From: Saposhnikovia divaricata
Taxonomy: Eukaryota; Streptophyta; Magnoliopsida; Apiales; Apiaceae
Direction: 5' to 3'
Assembly: GCA_036435485.1 (NCBI GenBank)
Contig: CM071598.1
Span: forward strand, 102,050,501-102,114,500
DNA length: 64,000 nt
This document shows, piece by piece, positions 40,870-53,614 of this stretch. Numbering within the stretch: position 1 is the first letter of the stretch; each line of letters begins with the position of its first letter. The position numbers and the translations under genes are program-made. The notes under the pieces were generated by a model. That model saw nothing but the letters and a program-made list of their open reading frames with translations, was not told the origin of the DNA and ran no database searches.

Positions 40870-43800
40870 TGTAACGCCCCAACTTTCCAATATTGAAAAA
40901 TATACTTTTTATAATTAAATGGTCTTTGATACAGGGGAATTTTAGAAAATTTCGACATGAAGTATTTGTAAATCGGACTATCCACCTGTATTACAACCCA
41001 AACCAAAATTCCAATCAACTTACAAATAAAACTTAATACTCCAACGATTCCTCACCGAGGATCGCTTCCAGGTTATGGTATGAAACAAGAATCTATACTA
41101 CAATAATCATTACAACTTCTATCTCAAAGTCAAATTTCAAACCTTTATACCTTCTAAACCATAACGCAAGCCAATTTAGCATATGCCCGCTGGCTCTTTA
41201 TCTAGCTTCTAAAGAATGCCTCATCGCTCCCATATGACTTATAATGCGCAGGTATCCAACTCTTTAACCCTAACTGAAAGAGAAGGTAAAACAAGCAAGA
41301 GTGAGCCAAAGAACGCTCAGCAAGTATATATATAGTGATAGCAATATCAACAACAATAATAAGTTCTGAAAATCAGGTAGAATTATCATATGCTTTGAAA
41401 AGTATCAACTAAATCAAATATCTTTATTATCACGAAGGACCAACATTGCTTCACTGGAATGGGGTGTATCACAATAAGAACCGATAAAAGTTCTGATAGG
41501 GAATAATAATCAACAATTTAAATGCTCAAAAGCTACAGGGATATGCCATTTATTTAAATCAGGAAATGGAATAGAATTGGACTATTATGCATTTTATAAA
41601 AATAAACATCAATAAGGTTAGGCTGCTGATCAGTCACGCACTAACCCCGGACAAACGCACACAGCAATGTCCTTAATTGGATCCATGGTACACATTGGCC
41701 TTAATTATTTCTGACCTTCACGGTCCGACCTTCACGGTCCACATTTTAAAAAAAAACAACAGTCCAATCCTATAACTGACTACCAGGTGTCGGAACAATC
41801 GACCACCTCAATCCGCCAAACACCCTGGAAACTCACGTTCCAGGTCAACAACTCAAATCTCAAAAAGAAGTGAGGTCTAACAATTTCTGACCTAGATATC
41901 GACAAGTTCGATATATAAGGGTATTGGTTCAGATTATATTACCAAAAGAATTAACAAGCTCAATTTGTATGATTTGGGACAGGATACACAGATATTCATA
42001 CTTATCAAAATTTAAATGGAGAATAATTTCAACAACAGGTCTGACTGATATAAAGTTCAAGTTATGATAAGCATGGTTCACTTGAAAGATAAGTAAAATG
42101 GTTTACTTGCAAAAATAATTACCGGATGATCAATGTCAAATTAGTATGAAGAACACATTCCTTGAAAGAATATTTATTGAGGGAAAATCATAAATCTTAT
42201 TCAGGAATTATATTAAAAGATTTTTCTAAAGTCTTAAGTCTTGGATTTCCTCTGTTTTAAAAAAAAAATATCATTTCATTACTTTTAAAGAAGATAAAGT
42301 AGTACCTGACTGGGAAATCCGGTAAAATACCACGAAATAGAATATTAATAAAACTGAGGAATATTTGTATAAAATAATCTCAAAAGAGTCAACACCTGAA
42401 CGATAGGTATTGAGGAATCCGATAAAATATCAAGTATTGAAACATTAATAAAGATTTGAATTAATTATTTAAAAGAAATATTATTTAAAATAATTATAAA
42501 AAAAATCAACACCTGAACGATAGGTGGAGAGAATCAACACTGGTAAGATAGTTTGAAAATAACTTTGAATACTAGTTGAGAGAAAATACCACTTGTAACA
42601 AAAGTAAGGGGTATAGACCCTAGCGAAATGATTTGGAAGAAAACTTCACAATTAATAAGGACAGGTCCATATCATTCCAATAAATATGAAAAGTATAAAG
42701 CTTGCAAGAAAGGATTTGAAAGAACATATAAATACAACATAAGGGTTCACATCACTTGAACGATAAGTGAGGGATAGTAAACTTGCCTCAATACACGCAG
42801 TTTCCATTTCCATTTCTCAATTCTTTACTCATTGTACATCTGTCTCTATTCTTATTCGTTAGCCTTTACTCGATCATACTTTCATCTTTCTTTCATTTCT
42901 TATCAACTGCTATGCGAGCACATGCACCAACTCCGATAATTGTTCCATTCCTCAGGATTCCCTCTACATTTGCGCTGGCTCTTAGTCGGCGTCTTATTCG
43001 TACCTATAGAAAGGTAAAGTACTATTTTAGTACGCTTATAACCATAACCGTCTAACTCTGTTCTACCCGAACGCGTCCTGATACGATTTACAATTAACAC
43101 ATATAGTTCATATTAATCATATTCTTAAAATAATAATATATAACCATATAAACCACATAGTACCTTAATTAACAAATAGCTCATGGCTACTTACTATAAG
43201 AATTAGAAAATAAGCTTACGAAAAATTTTAGGCAACACCCCCTTTATAATAGGACCTAACCTGTCGAATTTACAATCGACCTGATTAACAATCAATCAAT
43301 TTCAAAATCGTATATCAACTTTAAGTTATAAGTACGACTTACGACTACTACTCAAATACAATACGGCATATCACACTAATATCCGAAAATCAACATATAG
43401 CTATATTCAATTCACCTAATTTAACAACATTGATCATATAAATTCATTCACCATGCCTTGAGACTTTTACAGAGGGACCTCGGAATAAAATTATCCATAT
43501 ATGAAATTCCAGTTCGTGACTTCCATAACATTTAACTAATAATCCTTTAGACCAAGTCATTACTACCACAACAGTTCCTTTCATCGAATTCATTTATCAC
43601 TCTTATTTTCATACCCAATCACTCCACTCTATCCAATGTCCGATTACTACTGCCCCCAAAACATATACACATATGTTCGCCTCCCTTTCCCTTGGTCAGT
43701 CCCCTTTTTCTGGCTTCATTGTACTCGAATTACTACCTACAAGTAGTATATATCAGACCAAGCATTAACGCAACAGCATACCATTGACAATCCACGCATA

Positions 43801-45409
43801 CACCCATCAATCATACTCACACGTTGCTTACACACACTTGCACAACCTCGAAACACATACTCTACAAACATAATTACTCACTGTAACAGCACAATCGACA
43901 CACAGCAACAACAATTGAGGGCCAAAACAGGGGAGGGAACCCAGCTTAACTACCTCTACAAGTTATACACAGAACACACCATACCCTACACAAGCACTCT
44001 GCAACACACAGGACACGCCTAGCTTCACCAGTCACCTACCATCTACGCACAGCCTTTAGCGCGCACACCCATCTTCATCTTCAAATATTACAGCCCCAAA
44101 ACAACATACCACATCCCTGACTCACACACCAAACAATCTTATTTTCTCCATCTCAAAACCTTTCTCAACCCCTTAACTCTGCACACCAAATTCGAGCACA
44201 CACAGCAGCACAGTATAACACCACAACATCACTCCTAAACATCAACTCAAATCAACCCCAAAATCCCCCAAACTCATTTCGGTTACACTGAATGCGAACT
44301 ACACACACCCAGTAGCTTCCTGGCCCAAACAACATCTCAGTAGTGACAAACAGTTCGAAATCGAACTCATACAAAATAAAAGAATAGAAGAATTGCAGGG
44401 GTATTTCATACTTAATCCCACAATCGGCATCACCCACATACACACTATCTATATATATACACACGCACACCCACACGCTGCTTGACCTATAAACACGAAC
44501 TACCCAGCTGCTACCACACCCTCGAACACCATGTTTACACACGCACACATCGATTTCGCGCACACACAGACATACCAGTTGAATACAACACACCAGCAAC
44601 ACGCACGAGCTCTATATACATACCCGCTCACCCTGCGCCAACAGAGGGGAGAGTCACAGATGGGGAACAAATTCGACTCTATGGTAAGAATCAACAGAGA
44701 TTTAAACTTACAAGGGTGAGGGAGGTTCACAGGAGGGAGAGAACGAGAGATTTTGAGAGAGTTTTGGAGAGAGATGTAGAACATTCGAGAGAAAACCAAA
44801 GTCGGGACTGATTTGGGGACAGGGGAATTAGGGATTTAAAAGGGAATGAGTTTATTTTAGAATTTCTAATAAATTTCTATTTAAACAATTAAATATATTA
44901 CCTGGTATAATTGAAAATAAATGGGTAATATTTAGGAAAAATCTCAATATCATTTTTAAAATGTAGAAAATAGAATTATCTACCTCCCCATATTTTTAAA
45001 ATATTTTTACGATAAAAAATGAATTACATATGAATTTTACAAGTTTTGATCCTTTAAATACAATAAAACTCTTAAAATCATTTTAAAATACATAAACACC
45101 CAAAATAATTCACCCCATAATTTTAAAAACTAAACAATTATACATAGATAATATTACAAAAGATTTCATGATTTTTAATAACTCCGATGATTTCATAATT
45201 ATTTCAAAGACCAATAATGCATAATTTAAATATATTTTAATCATAAAATTTAAATAAAAAAAACGGACCCACATCTCACATATACATCGCCATATAAGCA
45301 CATAAATATGATGTCACATATATTCAATCTAAGATAATTCACCTCATATAATTCACATTTAACATTAAATAATAATTATTATAATTACGAAATTTTCTAG
45401 GGCGTTATA
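40870..45409 (-). repeat. Element C LTR, copy 1
   Basis: 4,540 bp; plus orientation TGTAACGCCCC...GGGCGTTATA. It includes an acceptor-like block at 41273-41335, an iterated hairpin motif at 42068-42769, a CA-rich region at 43,780-44,720 and a GA-rich stretch at 44,730-44,795. Bases private to this copy include ggtacac near 41690 and cgataaaaa near 45010. Confidence 0.93.
42068..42769. repeat. Iterated short hairpin motif in the LTR of element C
   Basis: The stem cacct-gaacgat-aggtg or a variant occurs at 42391-42409, 42507-42526 and 42751-42769. A relative with cacttgaaagataagt lies near 42070. The arms co-vary between copies (acct/aggt versus actt/aagt), which keeps the stem. The motif repeats in the other two LTR copies. 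Confidence 0.65.
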
Positions 45410-48400
45410 TCCATTCCCCCTTAATAGGATTCTGTCCTCAGAATCAATCTTAAGAAAACATAAAGACGGTATTACTCAACTATTACTCCTTCAATTTCCA
45501 TGTCATTTCTTTCTTTCTAGAATTCCTTTATATCATTCCAAAGGGCTTGTCTTGTAAGCCCGCAAATTCGATCATAAACTTAAACCTTTGGTTTATATGT
45601 CTCGTTAATTCTATACGCTCACCACTCGTAGCGGAACGTATATTCTACCAAAAATCGGACATGACCTATTCGTATAATGGACTATGCCCTGTACATAACA
45701 CCTCAATTACTACTCCAATCATCCATAAACAATTCATTCAAATGCAATACTATAATAAAACCCGCCTTGACCTGCGGCAACGTATAAACGAAGGAATCTG
45801 CCTTGACTTGAAGTAAACACGTAAATAATTAAATCTTTAAAACAAAACTCAACCGACTAAAACAATTGATACCACTTCCACGCTTCTACTCATAATTCAG
45901 GTTGCCCAGATAAAACTTTGGGAAAAAGAATATCAAGAAATCCCCCAATCATTCTTACTCCCCTTTCAACGTATAATGTTATTCGAGGAGTGAGTAACTG
46001 AGAAACTTCTATCCATCCTTAATCTTATTGTTTTACTGAATAACCTTTTCGAAACTAATAACCATTTACCTTGAAACAGATATATCTTATTCGCAATACC
46101 AACTATCCTGGGGTCATTGCCCTTCAATACCATTCAAAATCAAACTTTCAGCCCAAATAAACTCCAACTCTAATATCTCCTAATATCAAAACTCGACTTC
46201 CAAACCATTACTATACATGTCTTACAAATCGTTAAAAATTTAAACTCTACATACTATAATTCCCATATTTATCAATACTCATTGCCTTGAACCATTTCAT
46301 TCCTCTGCATTCATTCACTTCACCTTCTGCTTCCGTCAATTTTTGTTTGGTACTTCCTACTTTCCTCTATCAATTCATTCACAACAATCTAGACCTCTGG
46401 ATCTTCCATCTATACCTTCCCAAATTCTTGGAACATTTCCTTGAGCATTGTATGCCTATTTAATCTTTCCTGGTTCATCCGATTGCACTGACACTTGAGC
46501 GATTTTCGATCTCTTCGTTGACCCCTAAAAGCTCTCTTCACCTTTGTCCATTCATTTCTTGAGTTATAGTCTTGTCCACTGCTATAAATATCTTGGTAAA
46601 ATTTTTGACAACCTTCGGTAATTCCTAGCTGGTCCTTCAAAATTTTTTATCTCTGCTAGCGTCTTAGGCCTTTCCCGATTCATTACTGCTTCTTCACATA
46701 ATTCACTTCGATCCTTTCTTCATATCCTGAAAATTATAATTCTTCCTATTCCAATACTCATACTTAGAAACCTTATGAGTGCTCTTTTTATATCCTTAAA
46801 TATCTTACTAAGTCTTCCGATCTTGAATCCTCGAAACTGATTACATTCCTGGTTATAATTAATTATTCAACTTTATACCTCTGTCTGGTGATAATCCTGG
46901 TAATTCATCAAGTCACAAATATGAGAAATCTTGACCACTGAAATCTGCTTCACTTTAATTATCTTCTAATCGATATCGCCCTCATATATAAAATAACCTT
47001 AAAATTTTATCATAATAACCTCTTAGTCTGCGTAACCATTAAAACTCCTTTATCCACTTTCTGACTTGAAAGACAACTTACATATCTCTTGAAAATTATA
47101 ATTTCACCTTCTTATCCTCACACCTTGCCTGTAGTTCATAGTTAACTATACAATTTAATCACATCTCACACCTAATTCTTTTAATTGCATCACTTTCGTC
47201 TTCTTAACAACATCCTTTATAATCATCATGAATTCTAGGTTCTAATTCTGTCCCTTCTTACCATACTACTCCTTCCATTTCCTACAACTTCCCATATTTA
47301 TAATAGTACAATAGTAATATACTTTTTCTCGAATTCTTACCTTTGACAATGGGGGTCCTGTTGGTCTTAGTAACTTATCTCCTGCAGGTAGCTATCTCGC
47401 CTCATTATCCTGGTCTTCAATATCTTCTAGATCCTACACTCCTTCCTGGCCAAACCTCACATCTTCTGTTAAAACCATTCTTAAAAATTTTTCTGGTTCC
47501 CTTTATTCTTTTTCTTACCGTCTCGTTCCATCTGCGTAAATTCACTCTTACTCTTAATATTAATGATCTTCTGACTATATTCGCACAAGTTGTTAACTCC
47601 ACACAATCACTTTACTTCTTATCCAAACCTTCAATTCTTGCTAAAATTCCTTACAAACAAACCGTACCACTCTACCTTGTCTTGCTCAAGTTATCCTGTT
47701 CCGTCTCTAAACTTGTATATCTGACAATTTATCTCAACATCCAAATTCTTGTAATATTTCATCTACTGTATCCACAGTGAAAATATATAATAAACAAGTG
47801 TTCTTCAACAATTCTTCCTTCACGATAACTATCACATAACAATTATATCATTCATCACTCTATTTTCGACTTTAACATAATTATCATTTCATGTCCTTAT
47901 TAGCTATTCCTCAACCATAATCAGTTTCTCCGCATTATCGAATCTTGTATGTGTGTTGTCAATCCACTGATTAATCTAACTTGATATTCAATCTCTGCTT
48001 TAACCTCAAATCTCAAACCTGCTCATCCAATTTTCCTTCGACGTAAATGTAGCTTGGACAACTCAAAATTTCATCAGCTTCATTTTTACTGCTCTCAATC
48101 ATCGAAAAATTTTAGAAATCACAAAGGTTTATAATGGAAGGGATCAACAGAATAGACAGGTTTTAACATATATGAATATAGTTTTGTTTGAAAAAGGATT
48201 TAACCGAGAGATCAATATGATCATTGAACTGTTTTCAGGTTGCATTTGTCACTTAGGTCCACCGACATAGTACAAAAAGGTGGCCAGCCTTCAGTACTTT
48301 CATGACAAACACAATCAGTGGCGTCCCACCAGACTCTTATCACATAGATAAGATGTCCCTGAATCCCCTACATACATAGGGTTGTTCATCCCAGTTAGAA

Positions 48401-49072
48401 TAAAGAAGGTTAAGTATTCAGAGAGAAACAAAAAGAATTCAAGGGTCTCAATAATTTTATATGCGTCATGTTGAATCAAGTGATCCCCTGGAAAATAGAG
48501 GTATCTCTGAAAAATAAGAATGCGTTTAAATAAATCTGAAAAATTCGTCATCAATTGAAGTATAATTGATTACCAAAGGTGATGAAGTATTATCAAAATA
48601 AGAAGAAACAGAAAGAAAGGTTTAATCTCCTTAATCAATAAATTAAATGAAATCAATGACTGGTAATGAATAACCACGCCATTCCTCCAACCTATGCCAG
48701 GAATCGCATTTCGCATCTTGTTTACCGTCCTTACGCACTTTCTATCTCATTCACGTAGTAACTAAAGTTGCAAAAGAAATTCTAGAACATACACGAAGGT
48801 CTACACATCGCATCCTCCAAGCTGGTAACTCCGGTCGTCTATTTAACGTAGGCGGCGCCGAATCAACTGCCTCGTCCAAAGTTGTACCTTCGAATGAATC
48901 GAATTCTGGCTCGCGCGATATGTCGAAATACTAACTAACGTCGCATCCGTTATCCTAATATCCTAAGGCAAATCTTATCCTAAATCGTTCCATCTAATGT
49001 CCCACTTAAATACGTATACCTAATCATCCTAATTTGTTTCAGTGACCATAACCTGTCGCTCTGATACCAACC
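45410..49072 (-). pseudogene. Element C internal region, copy 1: decayed Tekay pol
   Basis: A polypurine tract follows the LTR at 45410-45425. Diverged minus-strand relics can be matched to element A's pol: the end of pol near 45,420-45,530, and the RNase H/RT junction near 46,640-46,860, where the word order of the A sequence at 25,060-25,260 is still recognisable. No frame is open, and the plus-strand ORF at 47343-47780 is a by-product. The primer site is at 49058-49069. Confidence 0.75.
49058..49069 (-). other. Primer binding site, element C internal copy 1
   Basis: Minus strand TGGTATCAGAGC, three bases from the LTR edge; initiator tRNA-Met type. Confidence 0.92.
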
Positions 49073-52000
49073 TGTAACGCCCCAACTTTCCAATATTGAA
49101 AAATATACTTTTTATAATTAAATGGTCTTTGATACAGGGGAATTTTAGAAAATTTCGACATGAAGTATTTGTAAATCGGACTATCCACCTGTATTACAAC
49201 CCAAACCAAAATTTCAATCAACTTACAAATAAAACTTAATACTCCAACGATTCCTCACCGAGGATCGCTTCCAGGTTATGGTATGAAACAAGAATCTATA
49301 CTACAATAATCATTACAACTTCTATCTCAAAGTCAAATTTCAAACCTTTATACCTTCTAAACCATAACGCAAGCCAATTTAGCATATGCCCGCTGGCTCT
49401 TTATCTAGCTTCTAAAGAATGCCTCATCGCTCCCATATGACTTATAATGCGCAGGTATCCAACTCTTTAACCCTAACTGAAAGAGAAGGTAAAACAAGCA
49501 AGAGTGAGCCAAAGAACGCTCAGCAAGTATATATATAGTGATAGCAATATCAACAACAATAATAAGTTCTGAAAATCAGGTAGAATTATCATATGCTTTG
49601 AAAAGTATCAACTAAATCAAATATCTTTATTATCACGAAGGACCAACATTGCTTCACTGGAATGGGGTGTATCACAATAAGAACCGATAAAAGTTCTGAT
49701 AGGGAATAATAATCAACAATTTAAATGCTCAAAAGATACAGGGATATGCCATTTATTTAAATCAGGAAATGGAATAGAATTGGACTATTATGCATTTTAT
49801 AAAAAAAAACATCAATAAGGTTAGGCTGCTGATCAGTCACGCACTAACCCCGGACAAACGCACACAGCAATGTCCTTAATTGGATCCATGGCACACATTG
49901 GCCTTAATTATTTCTGACCTTCACGGTCCGACCTTCACGGTCCACATTTTAAAAAAAAACAACAGTCCAATCCTATAACTGACTACCAGGTGTCGGAACA
50001 ATCGACCACCTCAATCCGCCAAACACCCTGGAAACTCACGTTCCAGGTCAACAACTCAAATCTCAAAAAGAAGTGAGGTCTAACAATTTCTGACCTAGAT
50101 ATCGACAAGTTCGATATATAAGGGTATTGGTTCAGATTATATTACCAAAAGAATTAACAAGCTCAATTTGTATGATTTGGGACAGGATACACAGATATTC
50201 ATACTTATCAAAATTTAAATGGAGAATAATTTCAACAACAGGTCTGACTGATATAAAGTTCAAGTTATGATAAGCATGGTTCACTTGAAAGATAAGTAAA
50301 ATGGTTTACTTGCAAAAATAATTACCGGATGATCAATGTCAAATTAGTATGAAGAACACATTCCTTGAAAGAATATTTATTGAGGGAAAATCATAAATCT
50401 TATTCAGGAATTATATTAAAAGATTTTTCTAAAGTCTTAAGTCTTGGATTTCCTCTGTTTTAAAAAAAAAAATATCATTTCATTACTTTTAAAGAAGATA
50501 AAGTAGTACCTGACTGGGAAATCCGGTAAAATACCACGAAATAGAATATTAATAAAACTGAGGAATATTTGTATAAAATAATCTCAAAAGAGTCAACACC
50601 TGAACGATAGGTATTGAGGAATCCGATAAAATATCAAGTATTGAAACATTAATAAAGATTTGAATTAATTATTTAAAAGAAATATTATTTAAAATAATTA
50701 TAAAAAAAATCAACACCTGAACGATAGGTGGAGAGAATCAACACTGGTAAGATAGTTTGAAAATAACTTTGAATACTAGTTGAGAGAAAATACCACTTGT
50801 AACAAAAGTAAGGGGTATAGACCCTAGCGAAATGATTTGGAAGAAAACTTCACAATTAATAAGGACAGGTCCATATCATTCCAATAAATATGAAAAGTAT
50901 AAAGCTTGCAAGAAAGGATTTGAAAGAACATATAAATACAACATAAGGGTTCACATCACTTGAACGATAAGTGAGGGATAGTAAACTTGCCTCAATACAC
51001 GCAGTTTCCATTTCCATTTCTCAATTCTTTACTCATTGTACATCTGTCTCTATTCTTATTCGTTAGCCTTTACTCGATCATACTTTCATCTTTCTTTCAT
51101 TTCTTATCAACTGCTATGCGAGCACATGCACCAACTCCGATAATTGTTCCATTCCTCAGGATTCCCTCTACATTTGCGCTGGCTCTTAGTCGGCGTCTTA
51201 TTCGTACCTATAGAAAGGTAAAGTACTATTTTAGTACGCTTATAACCATAACCGTCTAACTCTGTTCTACCCGAACGCGTCCTGATACGATTTACAATTA
51301 ACACATATAGTTCATATTAATCATATTCTTAAAATAATAATATATAACCATATAAACCACATAGTACCTTAATTAACAAATAGCTCATGGCTACTTACTA
51401 TAAGAATTAGAAAATAAGCTTACGAAAAATTTTAGGCAACACCCCCTTTATAATAGGACCTAACCTGTCGAATTTACAATCGACCTGATTAACAATCAAT
51501 CAATTTCAAAATCGTATATCAACTTTAAGTTATAAGTACGACTTACGACTACTACTCAAATACAATACGGCATATCACACTAATATCCGAAAATCAACAT
51601 ATAGCTATATTCAATTCACCTAATTTAACAACATTGATCATATAAATTCATTCACCATGCCTTGAGACTTTTACAGAGGGACCTCGGAATAAAATTATCC
51701 ATATATGAAATTCCAGTTCGTGACTTCCATAACATTTAACTAATAATCCTTTAGACCAAGTCATTACTACCACAACAGTTCCTTTCATCGAATTCATTTA
51801 TCACTCTTATTTTCATACCCAATCACTCCACTCTATCCAATGTCCGATTACTACTGCCCCCAAAACATATACACATATGTTCGCCTCCCTTTCCCTTGGT
51901 CAGTCCCCTTTTTCTGGCTTCATTGTACTCGAATTACTACCTACAAGTAGTATATATCAGACCAAGCATTAACGCAGCAGCATACCATTGACAATCCACG

Positions 52001-53614
52001 CATACACCCATCAATCATACTCACACGTTGCTTACACACACTTGCACAACCTCGAAACACATACTCTACAAACATAATTACTCACTGTAACAGCACAATC
52101 GACACACAGCAACAACAATTGAGGGCCAAAACAGGGGAGGGAACCCAGCTTAACTACCTCTACAAGTTATACACAGAACACACCATACCCTACACAAGCA
52201 CTCTGCAACACACAGGACACGCCTAGCTTCACCAGTCACCTACCATCTACGCACAGCCTTTAGCGCGCACACCCATCTTCATCTTCAAATATTACAGCCC
52301 CAAAACAACATACCACATCCCTGATTCACACACCAAACAATCTTATTTTCTCCATCTCAAAACCTTTCTCAACCCCTTAACTCTGCACACCAAATTCGAG
52401 CACACACAGCAGCACAGTATAACACCACAACATCACTCCTAAACATCAACTCAAATCAACCCCAAAATCCCCCAAACTCATTTCGGTTACACTGAATGCG
52501 AACTACACACACCCAGTAGCTTCCTGGCCCAAACAACATCTCAGTAGTGACAAACAGTTCGAAATCGAACTCATACAAAATAAAAGAATAGAAGAATTGC
52601 AGGGGTATTTCATACTTAATCCCACAATCGGCATCACCCACATACACACTATCTATATATATACACACGCACACCCACACGCTGCTTGACCTATAAACAC
52701 GAACTACCCAGCTGCTACCACACCCTCGAACACCATGTTTACACACGCACACATCGATTTCGCGCACACACAGACATACCAGTTGAATACAACACACCAG
52801 CAACACGCACGAGCTCTATATACATACCCGCTCACCCTGCGCCAACAGAGGGGAGAGTCACAGATGGGGAACAAATTCGACTCTATGGTAAGAATCAACA
52901 GAGATTTAAACTTACAAGGGTGAGGGAGGTTCACAGGAGGGAGAGAACGAGAGATTTTGAGAGAGTTTTGGAGAGAGATGTAGAACATTCGAGAGAAAAC
53001 CAAAGTCGGGACTGATTTGGGGACAGGGGAATTAGGGATTTAAAAGGGAATGAGTTTATTTTAGAATTTCTAATAAATTTCTATTTAAACAATTAAATAT
53101 ATTACCTGGTATAATTGAAAATAAATGGGTAATATTTAGGAAAAATCTCAATATCATTTTTAAAATGTAGAAAATAGAATTATCTACCTCCCCATATTTT
53201 TAAAATATTTTTACGATCAAAAATGAATTACATATGAATTTTACAAGTTTTGATCCTTTAAATACAATAAAACTCTTAAAATCATTTTAAAATACATAAA
53301 CACCCAAAATAATTCACCCCATAATTTTAAAAACTAAACAATTATACATAGATAATATTACAAAAGATTTCATGATTTTTAATAACTCCGATGATTTCAT
53401 AATTATTTCAAAGACCAATAATGCATAATTTAAATATATTTTAATCATAAAATTTAAATAAAAAAAAACGGACCCACATCTCACATATACATCGCCATAT
53501 AAGCACATAAATATGATGTCACATATATTCAATCTAAGATAATTCACCTCATATAATTCACATTTAACATTAAATAATAATTATTATAATTACGAAATTT
53601 TCTAGGGCGTTATA
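49073..53614 (-). repeat. Element C LTR, copy 2 (middle)
   Basis: 4,542 bp. Bases private to this copy include aaaagataca near 49735, gcagcagc near 51976, a C to T at 52324 and a longer A run near 53460. It serves as LTR for both neighbouring internal regions. Confidence 0.93.

Noticed and set aside
44252..44811. Frames of 99-116 codons in the C LTR (repeated twice)
   Set aside because: Overlapping on both strands in a low-complexity CA/GA region; no protein-like composition.
47343..47780. 145-codon plus-strand frame in element C, hydrophobic protein (repeated at 55548-55985)
   Set aside because: It is antisense to decayed pol and rich in Leu/Ser/Thr from pyrimidine-rich DNA. The repeat copy is simply the second unit.
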